A DNA stretch of 64,000 nt from Tubulanus polymorphus (taxonomy: Eukaryota; Nemertea; Palaeonemertea; Tubulaniformes; Tubulanidae): positions 8,349,001-8,413,000 of the forward strand of contig NC_134028.1 of assembly GCF_964204645.1 (NCBI RefSeq), read 5' to 3'. The notes beneath the pieces were generated by a model. It saw nothing but the letters and a program-made list of their open reading frames with translations. It ran no database searches and had not been told where the DNA came from. Made by a program: the position numbers and the translations under genes. Positions 56,301 to 64,000 of the stretch are shown here, one piece after another. Positions within the stretch are counted from its first letter, which is position 1. Each line of letters opens with the position of its first letter.

Positions 56301-58499
56301 TACATAGAGTTATGATGATGTGAGATGATAAGCGCTGTCATATGCACATCAAATGTCAATTCTATGACAAGCCCATCTCGTTATGCATAGCGAAAGGGTT
56401 GAAAAAGTGGCCTCTTCAATTTTTCAGGATTTACGGTGTATATATAACAGTCAGCCATTGTTCACGTCGAATGAAACTGTTTTCTGTTTTAGGAGCCGAT
56501 TCACGTACCTACTGCCGGCACGATGAACAATGACTACGACAACGACAGTATTCCGGAATTCATGGTAACGCACAACCCCGAATTATTACGCAATCGGTCG
56601 CCTACGCAACAGCATTCTCAGGGGTCGGTGTCCGGTCAATCGTTGGAATTACAACATCATAGTTCTTATGAATTTAAACTACATGAAATGTCGGCGTAAG
56701 TATCGTTGAACCATTTGCTGAAGGAAGGTTTTGTCTATTCCTGACCCAGTCCGGCCGAACGGGGCACTCATCAATATAGGGTTCATGGGATTGAACTCTG
56801 TTGGTCTAAGATTGTCTTCGTCGAAGGTTCTTCTCCTCGGCCTCTCCAATCAATAGTAGAAAAGTCGCCAGCTTCAATTTAGCAAGATCCATCTGATGTT
56901 GCAATTTGTTCCACGTTCAACCTTACCCTCATTCTTACCCTACTAATAAGAAACCCTCAATACTGCTTAAAATATCCCTCTAACCGTTTCCAGTGGGTTG
57001 TGGGATGGAAAGTTTCTTTCCTAGAATTTGTTCTAGTTTTTGAAAATTCAAATATTCTGGTTTCTTGACACTCTAAAAGACATGCTTCAGAATGTTCAGT
57101 CAAACCTGCTTAATCCGGGTCAGCTTAATCCAGATTTTGGTCCAATCCGAACAATATTTGCAGTCCATTTGTTCATTAATATACAAGAAAATGACTTTGA
57201 ATCCGGATTTCCCAAAAACCGGATGAATTGTGTTGGTCCCAAATGATCCGAATTATTATAAGCAGATTCTACTTTAATTCCCTCCAACGTTCATACTCGT
57301 TGTGTTCATTGAAATCGCCCATCGTTCGTTAAATCGCTTGTCTTTTTTTCGATTTACTGCAGTCTCGAACTGTGCGATGAGCAGACAAGGGCTAGAACGG
57401 AAAAACGTCATTTACGAAAAGTGCTAAAAGATTACGAAGACGAATTTTATGAACAAACCGGACATAAAGTACAAAAAGAAGACCGAACACCTATGGAAGC
57501 CGAGTACATGTCTTATAAGGTATGTTTATATGTATAATGTTCGCGTTGAATCGGCAAAATTATACAGTTTTACATTTGAGTCTATAAATGTACTAAAATT
57601 TGGGGGCTGGTTTTATAGATTGGTGTTAACTTTAACTCATTTTCAATTGAGTTTACCCCCCAGGTTAAAGATAATACCAGTCTATAAAACTGGGCCCTGA
57701 TGAATATGTTCGCTGCCATGATCATTATTCCCAACTGCTGCTACTATGAATTACCCTGGCAAGTCTTCGTTAGCAGTGGGGCTAATAACATAGTCGGCCA
57801 TTTCGATTACAAGGGTGACAATATTAAACAGTTTAAATCATAGGAAAAATCAGAGCTTTGAGACATCTCGGTAGGGGTAGCAGAACTCTTGATGGCATCC
57901 TTTACAGTCTTAGCAGACTACCTATGGGTTGGTCGACTAGTCAGTACAGCATCTGAGATATATTTCGTGGTGAAGAATGGACAATGATCTTGATTGTTCT
58001 AATAGCTTTGTCGGAAAAGGCTACTCAAAGGCTACTTGGTTCTATAATTTAACCCATTAGCACTCAGGAATTTCACTATGTCAATTACTCCTCAGAAAAT
58101 TCAAGGGAAAATCCAAATTTATCACGATACAGAATAGCCCATTCACAGTTTATTTTCGTCTACAAGTTCCTGTTATTGTAGTGTCAACTTGAGTGTCAAG
58201 TTAAGCATAAGCTATTGGGTTCGATTCCAACTATAAACGTTTTTGTGCAGCAGATGAAAAAAGTGTCAGAGCGGATTCGGGCAGCTTGAGTGCTAATGGG
58301 TTAAGTAGCCTTTGAAACTTCCTGAGAATTGTCTTAACTCTTGAGCGAATCCATTAGAAATTCGAACGCTTTCAGTTTTTGCCCGCGATGTGCGTACGTT
58401 TAATTGGCGCGAGTGCTTTTTTCTATATTTCAGCGAGTGAAAGCAAAACTTCGACTTCTCGAGGCGCTGATAGCGAAATCTGAAGTGACATCGATTTAG
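35794..58499 (+). CDS. FAM13-like: FAM13 family protein with N-terminal RhoGAP domain (3'-complete)
   Basis: Twenty-four exons: 35794-35989, 36431-36640, 37452-37635, 38090-38309, 39269-39417, 41885-41967, 42873-42930, 44879-44941, 46927-47088, 47168-47270, 47702-48065, 49161-49278, 49754-49810, 50312-50373, 50465-50523, 51090-51171, 51870-51887, 53347-53534, 54427-54510, 54741-54824, 56057-56119, 56493-56695, 57363-57519 and 58434-58499. They join in frame to 1010 codons plus TAG. Residues 30-215 form the RhoGAP domain (GIFRVNGN, R74). The middle is Ser/Pro/acidic. The C-terminal half has the conserved FAM13 helices: LKRKIKQFEDTYEEEFGYR, DEKLAVQKALLYFESLHGRP, RPLYDRYRNIKRILS and the terminal LRKVLKDYEDEFYEQTGH. 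FAM13A/B are Rho-GAP-like regulators; human FAM13A is linked to lung disease and Wnt/beta-catenin control. The 5' start is not settled. Confidence 0.94.
36044..36288. mobile_element. Family D element, copy 3
   Basis: Begins GGCCCAGAATAACTG, 55 bp after the first FAM13 RhoGAP exon, and ends GTGTGATCGCGGC. The left end has lost the GATCACAC block. Confidence 0.7.
36755..36870 (-). repeat. tRNA-like SINE, copy F2
   Basis: CTCGGCAGGGATTCCAACCTG and CTAGACTCAGCCATGG repeat the B-box and A-box blocks of the copy at 19790, followed by GTGCAGGTACATGCC. Confidence 0.6.
38391..38487. repeat. Family C MITE, copy 3
   Basis: CTGGTTTTATAGACCGG to AATACCAATCTTTACAAC; more degenerate than other copies. Confidence 0.7.
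38639..38756. repeat. Family C MITE, copy 4
   Basis: CCAGGGGTCGGTTTAAC to CTATAAAACTGGGCCCTGG, 150 bp from copy 3. Confidence 0.75.
39269..44941 (+). CDS. FAM13-like: FAM13: linker exons after the RhoGAP domain
   Basis: Four small exons (149, 83, 58 and 63 nt) encode a charged Gln/Asp stretch, a Ser-rich patch, the helix SLVEKTISAVISQHMFGDDL and the basic block PRKKKRDKAERR, which could serve as a nuclear-localisation signal. The flanking introns are 1-2.5 kb and hold a LINE fragment, MITEs and a CpG-rich unique patch. Confidence 0.85.
39515..40055 (-). mobile_element. LINE retrotransposon 3' end (RT C-terminal zinc-knuckle region)
   Basis: On the minus strand a 123-codon frame reads KFPLETDRWNNIGRAERTC, then a Cys/His cluster with IGDEFHYLFHCKYL, the well-known tail of CR1/L2-like LINE reverse transcriptases. 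The first Cys pair is spaced by three residues in place of the usual two. After the stop comes an AT-rich 3' UTR ending AATAAAGTAAAGTAAAG, a short tandem tail typical of such elements. 5'-truncated; it sits in a FAM13 intron in antisense orientation. Confidence 0.8.
40085..40145 (-). mobile_element. Penelope-like fragment with hammerhead-like hairpin
   Basis: On the minus strand 40130-40100 reads CTGATGAT, a GGCT...AGCC hairpin, then GAAAC. It abuts the 5' truncation point of the LINE fragment. Same design as 9121-9151 and 46001-45971. Confidence 0.45.
40300..40530. promoter_or_regulatory. CpG-rich unique patch inside a FAM13 intron
   Basis: Repeat-free, with many CpGs (GAGACGCTCGACG, TTATCGCGATAAAC, GGCGGCGCGCTGG), in an otherwise AT-rich 2.5-kb intron. 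No good exon boundaries with a conserved frame were found. Candidate enhancer or internal promoter. Confidence 0.3.
42163..42329. mobile_element. Family K/Tigger-like MITE
   Basis: Left GGTGGAAACCTCGTTACGGC, right GTTCGTTATAACGAGGTTCC and CACTG followed by TA. The AACCTCGTTATAACGA terminus is characteristic of pogo/Tigger-type MITEs. A right-end relative lies at 46300-46320. Confidence 0.65.
42355..42585. repeat. Third A-B composite MITE
   Basis: Degenerate A unit (GGGGCCAGCCGCTCAAAAG to GAGCAACTAGCCCC) abuts a degenerate B unit (GGATTCAGTTATAC to GGAACTGGATCC). A further B-like unit follows at 42650-42765. Confidence 0.65.
42650..42765. repeat. Family B MITE, copy 6
   Basis: GGATCCATCTCCGCTGTGAG to CTGTGGGACTGGGTCCAGG, degenerate. 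Confidence 0.55.
43252..43352. repeat. Family A MITE, copy 8 (internally deleted)
   Basis: GGGGCCATTTGCTCAAAGGT to CTTTGAGCAACTGGCCCC, only 101 bp because the right inner arm is missing. Confidence 0.85.
45896..46148. mobile_element. Penelope-like inverted-repeat element with hammerhead-like hairpin
   Basis: Two arms of about 75 bp in inverted orientation (45896-45970 and 46074-46148) are nearly identical; each contains CAGAATGATTATATTTGAGG or its complement. On the minus strand 46001-45971 reads CTGATGAT, a perfect 7-bp stem GGCTAAC/GTTAGCC, then GAAACG. No coding region. Inverted terminal units are known in Penelope-like elements; this would be a non-coding remnant. Confidence 0.5.
46528..46780. 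repeat. Family B MITE split by a family J insertion
   Basis: GAACCCAGTTCCACAGG on the left and CCATGGAACTGGGTTC on the right form one TIR pair. Between them, about 46600-46715, lies a unit with GCTACGAGATAACTCGTAAG and GCAGTGAATGTGTT that resembles the TTAA element at 21263. Confidence 0.45.
46927..49810 (+). CDS. FAM13-like: FAM13: central disordered region exons
   Basis: Five exons encode about 268 residues rich in Ser, Asp, Lys and Pro, including PPPTPKPRSPKRKPV and the acidic SDDSGFGSIQ. The largest, 47702-48065 (364 nt), is GC-rich. The acceptor of the first (TTTAAG) is weak but is supported by a continuous frame and by the split Leu codon it restores. No known domain. Confidence 0.85.
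47323..47592. mobile_element. Family E MITE, copy 5
   Basis: TTAACGCTTTCAGTGCG to TTAGCACTGAAAGGTT, with the palindromic ACACCGCAGTGCGGTGTATA. Well preserved; in a FAM13 intron 50 bp past an exon. Confidence 0.8.
48270..48392. repeat. Family C MITE, copy 5
   Basis: CCCTGGGGCCGGTTTTATAG to CTATAAGACCGGGCCCTGGG, strong palindrome. Confidence 0.85.
49444..49567. repeat. Family A MITE, copy 9
   Basis: GGGACTAGTTGCTCTAAAG to TTTTTGAGCAACTGGCC. Confidence 0.75.
50312..51171 (+). CDS. FAM13-like: FAM13: first conserved coiled-coil module
   Basis: Exons 50312-50373, 50465-50523 and 51090-51171 encode KIQGLKRKIKQFEDTYEEEF and GYR, then RPEIRKCMIELAKTRKELK. This matches the FAM13A/B module LKRKI-x-F-E-x(5)-E followed by NPE-KW-AK-RK-LKE. 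The donor after 50373 (GTTACA) is weaker than consensus, but the split Gly codon and the following homology fix it. Confidence 0.93.
51870..51887 (+). CDS. FAM13-like: FAM13: candidate 18-nt microexon (QYADFE)
   Basis: Between a GTTTGCGTGCAG acceptor and a GTAAAT donor lie exactly 18 nt. They join the split codon of the previous exon (C|AA) and of the next exon (G|AT), adding six residues without changing the frame. Skipping it would join C|AT and also stay open, so it is a natural cassette exon. It sits between two conserved helices. Confidence 0.55.
52850..53036. repeat. Inverted pair of tRNA-like SINEs
   Basis: 52850-52935 carries the minus-strand B-box/A-box blocks (GGGATTCGAACCTG, ACTCAGCCACGG). 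52978-53036 carries the same blocks on the plus strand (GGCTAGTGTGGCAGGG, CACCAGGTTTGAATT). The two are head to head and could form a long hairpin in the FAM13 pre-mRNA. Confidence 0.55.
53347..56119 (+). CDS. FAM13-like: FAM13: second conserved helical module
   Basis: Exons 53347-53534, 54427-54510, 54741-54824 and 56057-56119; the last three are whole-codon exons. They encode LHHTLEIILKRLKEKRVEG, SRPEDLELMSHEQIQDEKLA, VQKALLYFESLHGRP, RPLYDRYRNIKRILSNPSA and FSDNFKSVSDEQIGELASSK. The order and wording match human FAM13B and FAM13A very closely, and this is the strongest family evidence in the gene. Confidence 0.95.
53630..53765. repeat. Interspersed repeat G, copy 2
   Basis: AAAAAATTCAGCCACC and GGTTTAAATCCATTAACC blocks shared with 12780-12905. 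Confidence 0.4.
53797..54100. mobile_element. Family E (piggyBac-like) MITE, copy 6, complete
   Basis: 304 bp between TTAA sites at 53793-53796 and 54101-54104; ends CCCCTATAGTGCTGAC and GTAGAGTAAGGG. TTAA target duplication plus CCC/GGG termini are the piggyBac hallmark. Reverse orientation relative to copies 1 and 5. Confidence 0.75.
54570..54640 (+). repeat. tRNA-like SINE, copy F4
   Basis: CTTGCCGTGGCGAGTCTCG and CATCAGGTTCAAATCCCTGC match the A- and B-box blocks of the family, plus strand. Confidence 0.55.
55040..55834. mobile_element. Harbinger-like non-autonomous DNA transposon, 795 bp
   Basis: Perfect or near-perfect terminal inverted repeats of about 34 bp begin AGGCTGGCTTATGTCGACAA and end with the complement. 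TAA directly flanks both ends (55037-55039 and 55835-55837), the TWA target duplication of PIF/Harbinger elements. The interior repeats TCGACATAAGC-like and GTTGCTGCGAATCG-like blocks in both orientations. It has no transposase frame. The centre (about 55370-55650) is AT-rich. Confidence 0.8.
56493..58499 (+). CDS. FAM13-like: FAM13: C-terminal exons and stop
   Basis: Exon 56493-56695 encodes a linker containing NNDYDNDSIPEFMVTHNPEL. Exon 57363-57519 encodes RTEKRHLRKVLKDYEDEFYE and QTGHKVQKEDRTPMEAEYMS. Exon 58434-58499 encodes RVKAKLRLLEALIAKSEVTS, then Ile and TAG. Human FAM13A ends in the nearly identical pattern KLRLLEVLISK. The 3' UTR end is not clear; ATTAAA at 59523-59528 is one possible signal. 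Confidence 0.95.
57097..57273. mobile_element. Family K MITE, copy 4
   Basis: CAGTCAAACCTGCTTAATCC at the left, GATCCGAATTATTATAAGCA near the right end; the terminal few bases are damaged. Confidence 0.55.
57602..57699. repeat. Family C MITE, copy 6
   Basis: GGCTGGTTTTATAGATTGG to CAGTCTATAAAACTGGGCCC; 80 bp after the penultimate FAM13 exon. Confidence 0.8.
58053..58300. mobile_element. piggyBac-like MITE, second type
   Basis: 248 bp with perfect 14-bp ends CCCATTAGCACTCA and TGAGTGCTAATGGG, flanked by TTAA at 58049-58052 and 58301-58304. It is in the last FAM13 intron. Only the termini resemble family E. Confidence 0.8.
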
Positions 58500-59847
58500 C
58501 AGACAGGTTCAACTAGGCAAGGTTCAACTAACGCTGGGTCAACTCAATCGACATGAGATTTCAGCTTGACCTCGGGTTCAGCCAAATACTAGTGCGTAAA
58601 AACTTGCCGGTTTTAACTGAAATTGACTCGACTGATATGTTGAATTCAAGTTAAAACTGAAAGACAGATCCCGTGCGACTTATGGATGTTGTTTATCATG
58701 TTCTACCTCTCGATTCGTCAAACTATTCATGACTATTCTAGTGAAACCAGATAACTCTAGACATTAGGACTAACTGAAGGGATTGAGTCCATAGTTATCT
58801 ATTACGAATTTCTACGAAGGGTTACGTTTTTGAGCTAAAAATGACTAGCTAACTTCGTAACAGTGATAGCCTCTTTGGTGAACTGTGACTGACGTCAGTG
58901 CGGATGAAATTATGCATTTGATTTACTTTTGAGATTGAATATTTGAGATTTCGACAACCTATAACTACGTGAAGTAGGGAATTTTGATGTATAGCATCTG
59001 AAAACGAAGTCAGATCTGAGGTATCTATCTCAAGCTGGAACCAACCCCTTATGCATCCACCATTTCATGAAAGGAGTTTGCAGTCCATTTGTTTGTTCAT
59101 ATTCATCCAAAAAATGGAAGAAAGGTGACGGATATCTTTCGGAGGTTGGTCCAGCCTGCAGATTGATGCCTGCGTTACAAACGTTTATCAGATACAACAA
59201 CTGATTACAACATCATCAACTTCATATAATCGATGTAACCAAGGAATACTACATCAAAATATATTTCGATTTAATCACATAAGAAAGATCATCATTTCCT
59301 AGCTTGTTTGACAAGGTTGTGTACGCTTAAGAGTCTTACGTGTGAAATGATGGACTTTCTTCCGTCTGTTAATCTTTCTTCGTAATCTGTTCGATGTTCC
59401 GCCCCTCAGTAAGCGATATCGATGAATCTACCATGAAATAACCGATTTTCCCAATAATTCGGAAACAAACCGAATTTGTTACAAAAAATGAACAGTTTTA
59501 TAAGTAGAATTTTTATTCTCCGATTAAAAAGCGGTTGCAACAAAGGGGAATAGAGTTCTCTACTTCAAACTGTGATTTTTTATCGGTTCACGATGATTCA
59601 CATTTCGTTTCGTATATTTTCGAATCTCAGTATTTTTGTGGGTGGCGCACGCGCGTTGTTTCATTGTACAAATCCGTGTTTTAGTTTAGTGCGCGTAAAA
59701 CTATGAAATTTATTTATTCGTCTTCGACTGTAAATTGTGTATTGTATTATTTGTAGATACAATTTTATAGTATTAGAACTTATTCTTGTTTCGGCGTCTA
59801 TGTTGAAGTCATTGTCGGTATACCTAATGCCTAAATACTGACACTCA

Positions 59848-59979
59848 GAGGCCAGTTGCTCAAAAGTTTGTTAATGATAATCGGCGGATGAATACCATAG
59901 TAGCAATGGAACTTTTAATTGTCGCTACATCAACTAACCACTGGTTAACTCTAGCCAACTTTTCAACAACTGACCCCAG
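59848..59979. repeat. Family A MITE, copy 10
   Basis: GGCCAGTTGCTCAAAAGTTT to CAACTTTTCAACAACTGACC. Confidence 0.8.
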
Positions 59980-60800
59980 TAATTTTAGAGAAGTTTTACC
60001 ATATTTTGTCAAAAAACTTTTCTTTTTTTTGCTCTGCCAAACTTTTCGAGCCAAACTGGAGTATCTTAAAACTTAGCAGAATCGAAAAATCTGCGTTCAC
60101 GTGTTTGAGTGAAGGGACTTACTTTACTTCTATACTAGGGCAAGTTTAAGCGTAAAACACATCGTAGCAAGCCTGGTGAATAGCAAACTATTCATTCGTG
60201 TTTCAAGATATTAGATTGAAAATTCAATTTCTTTAAATTATTTAATTTGATTTATTTGATATGTTTAATTTCTTGAAAATGAATACTCTATACATCGTAT
60301 AAGTTATTTTTAATCGAGTATATTTTAGACTAGAACTTTCTAAGATTCTACGCTCATCGTACCACCTCTGTTCGACGTTTCAATATCTTATAATGATTAG
60401 CACGTGAGTTGATTTATTTTTCGATGTAAGCTCCGACCTTCGATTGATTTCGTGGCCGTTAGGCTATCAATATCTCGATCAGTTTTCAAGGTCAAGTTGA
60501 CGAAATCAAATCTAAAGTTTGTGCTGAAAAATGATCTCTCGACTATTTCATATCAAAATGCTCTCTAAATGTACACATATCTCTACGAGATAAAGAACGG
60601 ACAGCGAAAAATCAATAACCGTATCATCGTAATACAAAAAAATGTTTTAAGACGGATTTTTTTTAGCTTTGATTGTGTGATATATTGCGTGTACTTACAT
60701 TCAGTCAGGCTGTGGTTACGTTGAATGTCATTTTTAGAATATATTCAAAATCAAATCCCCATCAAGCGACCGTTGAGATCACAGCTCATCATTAGCAAAT

Positions 60801-61081
60801 TAGGCCCGGAACAACTGTTCACACGGTTGCCAAATGGCCCGTGCCTGTTTGGTTCGAACAAATACGTCGGACCAGGCCCTAGCCAAATTTAAGCACCAGG
60901 GTCGAATTGTTGACACTGGTTTGGGAAGTGACTCACTTCGCGTTGTTTTTAAGCATTGTTTAGTATTGAGTGAGTGGTTTAGGTGTGAACGCCCCCTCTA
61001 ATTAGGCACGGCCCAAATTTGACTCGGGCCTGATCAGTGCCAATTTGGCTCGGGCCAAATCGTCTCCGTGTGATCGCGGCT
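60801..61081. mobile_element. Family D element, copy 4
   Basis: AGGCCCGGAACAACTGTTCAC to GTGTGATCGCGGC (left block given only in part), 281 bp. Confidence 0.75.
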
Positions 61082-61816
61082 ATTGGCTGTCAGGTGCAAG
61101 TGGCGGACTGAAGCAAAATGTCACAGTTGACCGCCCTTTGCACAATATGGAAATGTGGAAAAAATTTGGTGTTGGGTCGAAATGAAAAACATCTGGCTGT
61201 TGGATAAAAGATAATCAGTTTGATGGAATGTAACGGTATGGAGTGAAAAGTACCCACATCCATTGTAACGATATAAATAAATGTCAGAGAATATGAAAAA
61301 TGGACAGATTCGATGTAACCATTAGTCTGATTGAATTGTACTTATTGCTGTTTTACAGAAAATGGCGACAAAAAACTGTGATATTTACATTTTTCAACAT
61401 AATACGTACGTGATTAAGAAAATCTAAATCGATTCGAAGATGAGCAAAAATTCAAAACGTTTAACACGATTCTTATCGTTTTTCTTTTAATTACTTTTTT
61501 CCGACCGCGAGATTTTAGCACGTTTGTAGTGCATTTTAGAATTTTTTTTTTTCCCAAGACGGGATTAAAGAATTTCTGTTAAAATCGTTCCCGATCTGAA
61601 ATTGTTTCCTTTTAATCGCATGTCATGCCAAATTTCGTACATTTCAATCGCGTATTCGGAACGCACAAAATAATGGCTATCGATGAAATAATGAGATCGA
61701 TGAAATTATTGATTTGCAGTGTTTTATTTAAAAAAAGCAGATATACGTTGTTTAACTCTGAGGTCTGTCTCTCTCCCATATGGCGTGTACATAGTGTTCC
61801 ATATTGTTGATATTCT

Positions 61817-62061
<245 letters not shown>

Positions 62062-63172
62062 ACGACGGAATAAATTATTTTTTGCTATTAATTTCGTGTT
62101 TTGTGCAATTGGCTTTGGGATGTTCGAGTTCACTATCAATTTCGTATCCGCGGGACGTATGTCACAGCTGATGAATTGAGTGCCATGCATACCCAACTAC
62201 TGAAAAAATGAAAAATGTGGGTATGTGTTTCTAAGAAAGATCCCTGAATTGGCGATCGTCAACCATCTCTTCAGAAATACGTGATCCGATGTGACCCCAT
62301 TCAATCTTGCAGACCAGCCAATACGCATTTGTTATGTGTAAAAGTTGGGCGAGGCGTTGTCACTATAATTGCTGGTGTCTTCATTACAAGCAAACATGAA
62401 TTTCTGTAATTGTCGACTAATGAAATATTGACTTTGGAAGGTATTACGGGTGTACACATAAGTAGTCTGTGTGTAAATACGCATTTGTTTGATCGAGTAA
62501 ATAAAACGAATTCTGATGAAGTATCAGGCAAATATTGCACGACATTATGAGATATTTGATTAGTTGACATTTCAGGATCGTAAGTGAGCTACTAGAATGG
62601 ACCAACCGTTTGAGGATATCATGCTCCATTGTTAATCATACGGCATTTCTAAATTGTCTTTATACTTCGTGAAAGACGTTGCTCTGTTTGCAAAATACAT
62701 TTTATACGCATATTCAATGGTTTTTTGCGGACAAACTTTAATCCTCGGGTTATGGGAACCTTGGTCCTCAGTTAAGAACCACACCAGTTACATTCACATA
62801 AAGATATAGTCTATACTTTTTTGAATGAATTTGCTTCAACTCGTCGTATATGGGACTTATCGATCCGCACAGCTGTCATCAGAGATAATATTATGATTGG
62901 GGATTTAACGGCGGAGTTCATGCCGCCAACGGGTGGATGGTTCATTATAGGCCTTCGTAGTAAAATCTACCATAAAATCATCGTTTGAATTTCAAATTCC
63001 TATCTAACTAATGACATGCTCTCCGATTCAAACTTCGATGTAAGTTATCGAGTCGGATCATAGACGGCAATATGAAAATATGTTTATCCCATGAAACGAG
63101 GGGTTATGTAATTTACGACTCGACGTGTATCTAAATGTGTATCTAAATGGCATTTTGTGTCTGAGTACATGA

Positions 63173-64000
63173 GCTGTAAACTTGCAGATTACACAAGGAA
63201 ACTTGGAGGTAAACGAGACTGTAAAATCAGCAATAGACAAAGAAATCCAAGATGTTCGATGTGAAATTTGGGAGACGGAAATCAGACGAAATAATATACT
63301 GATATATGGCTTACAGGAAGCAAGCGAGGAACAGGTGAAATTAAGGCGTAAAAAAGAGTGGCAAAATCTCTATGGATTTATCACCCAGGGCTTAGGTTTA
63401 ACAGATCTTCATAAACCTAAATTAGTGAACCGTGTAGGACGGTATGAGCAAAATAAATGTCGCCCACTTCGGGTAATACTAGCTACAGAACTCGATAAAG
63501 AATTGATCATAAACAGATTTATCGAATTAAGGAGAAATGGAGATCCATCTATTACAGGGGTATCTGTATCCAGCGATAGAACTATGAACCAAAGAAAACA
63601 CTATCAGAAATTAAGGGAAGAGCTGCAGGAAAGAACAAAAAATGGAGAACGAGGTCTTATCATTCGTGGGAATGATATAGTCAGTAGATTACCGCCGGCA
63701 TTTCGTCAAGCAAACCAAAACCAACCATAAGGACAATCAACCAGACAAATCACTGTCAAAAAAATTTTTAAGAAAAAATGATCAAAATCTGAAAAGTAAC
63801 CAATCAATGTTAAAAAGTAATTGCAAATCGAATCAACAAAAACCAGGAAATTATGATAGGAGCCAATCATCAACTGAAATTACGAGAAAGAATCACGAAA
63901 GATCCAAATTACATAAGAATCAACAAAATAGATCAGCGAAAAAGAAATTATTAGTACCAAAACAATCACTCGATAATAATCGCAATAATCAACTGTCAAT
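63173..64000 (+). mobile_element. LINE (non-LTR) retrotransposon, ORF1-like region, runs off the window
   Basis: The frame from 63173 (first in-frame codon after a stop) to TAA at 63728-63730 encodes a protein with the ORF1-type signature RRNNILIYGLQEASEE, then LVNRVGR, CRPLRVILATELDKELIINR and SSDRTMNQRKHYQKLREELQ. This RRM-like domain is typical of LINE ORF1 or of the region ahead of the endonuclease in invertebrate LINEs. It has no ATG near its start, so the copy is probably 5'-truncated. The next frame (+1) is open from about 63681 to the window end and encodes a Lys/Asn/Gln-rich basic tail, as expected for nucleic-acid binding, so a single-base frameshift near 63700 is likely. Confidence 0.8.

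Overview
This is a stretch of animal (metazoan) nuclear DNA. It carries parts of three protein-coding genes split by many GT-AG introns, in an AT-rich background packed with short inverted-repeat transposons. Protein similarity recalled from memory fits a marine bilaterian invertebrate, most plausibly a lophotrochozoan such as a mollusc or relative. The phylum is an inference and cannot be fixed from the window.

Layout. (1) 311-10838, plus strand: the 3' part of a RICH-type Rho GTPase-activating protein gene (ARHGAP17/ARHGAP44 family). It starts inside the RhoGAP domain at the arginine-finger exon and ends in a proline-rich tail with a PDZ-ligand-like C-terminus. (2) 10839-18658: intergenic, mostly repeats. 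(3) 18659-24214, minus strand: a complete STAMBP/AMSH gene in ten coding exons (409 aa), encoding a MIT-domain JAMM metalloprotease that removes K63-linked ubiquitin. All catalytic residues are present. One catalytic-core exon has an extra, truncated tandem copy. (4) 24232-35793: the 5' side of STAMBP and the 5' region of the next gene, with several promoter-like or unique CpG-rich tracts and two candidate first coding exons. (5) 35794-58499, plus strand: a FAM13 gene (FAM13A/B family) in about 24 coding exons, with an N-terminal RhoGAP domain and two conserved C-terminal helical modules. It includes an 18-nt in-frame candidate microexon. (6) 58500-63172: 3' flank and intergenic DNA with a (TA)119 microsatellite. 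(7) 63173-64000: the ORF1-like part of a LINE retrotransposon running off the window.

Repeats. At least eight short palindromic or TIR families recur across introns and intergenic DNA, named A to K here for reference. Family A has GGGGCCAGTTGCTC ends, B has GGATCCAGTTCCACAG ends, and C has GGCCCAGTTTTATAGAC ends. D is about 300 bp with GATCGCGGC ends. E is piggyBac-like with TTAA targets. H has ends like GGCAGATCCAG. K is pogo-like with TA targets. There are also tRNA-like SINEs, a 795-bp Harbinger-like element with a TAA target duplication, a LINE 3' end with a recognisable zinc-knuckle, and three hairpin motifs resembling the hammerhead-like structures of Penelope-like elements.

Functionally, two unrelated RhoGAP genes, controlling Cdc42/Rac/Rho-type GTPases, flank an endosomal deubiquitinase. 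Nothing in the sequence shows that the three act in one pathway. I saw no rRNA, functional tRNA gene or CRISPR array.
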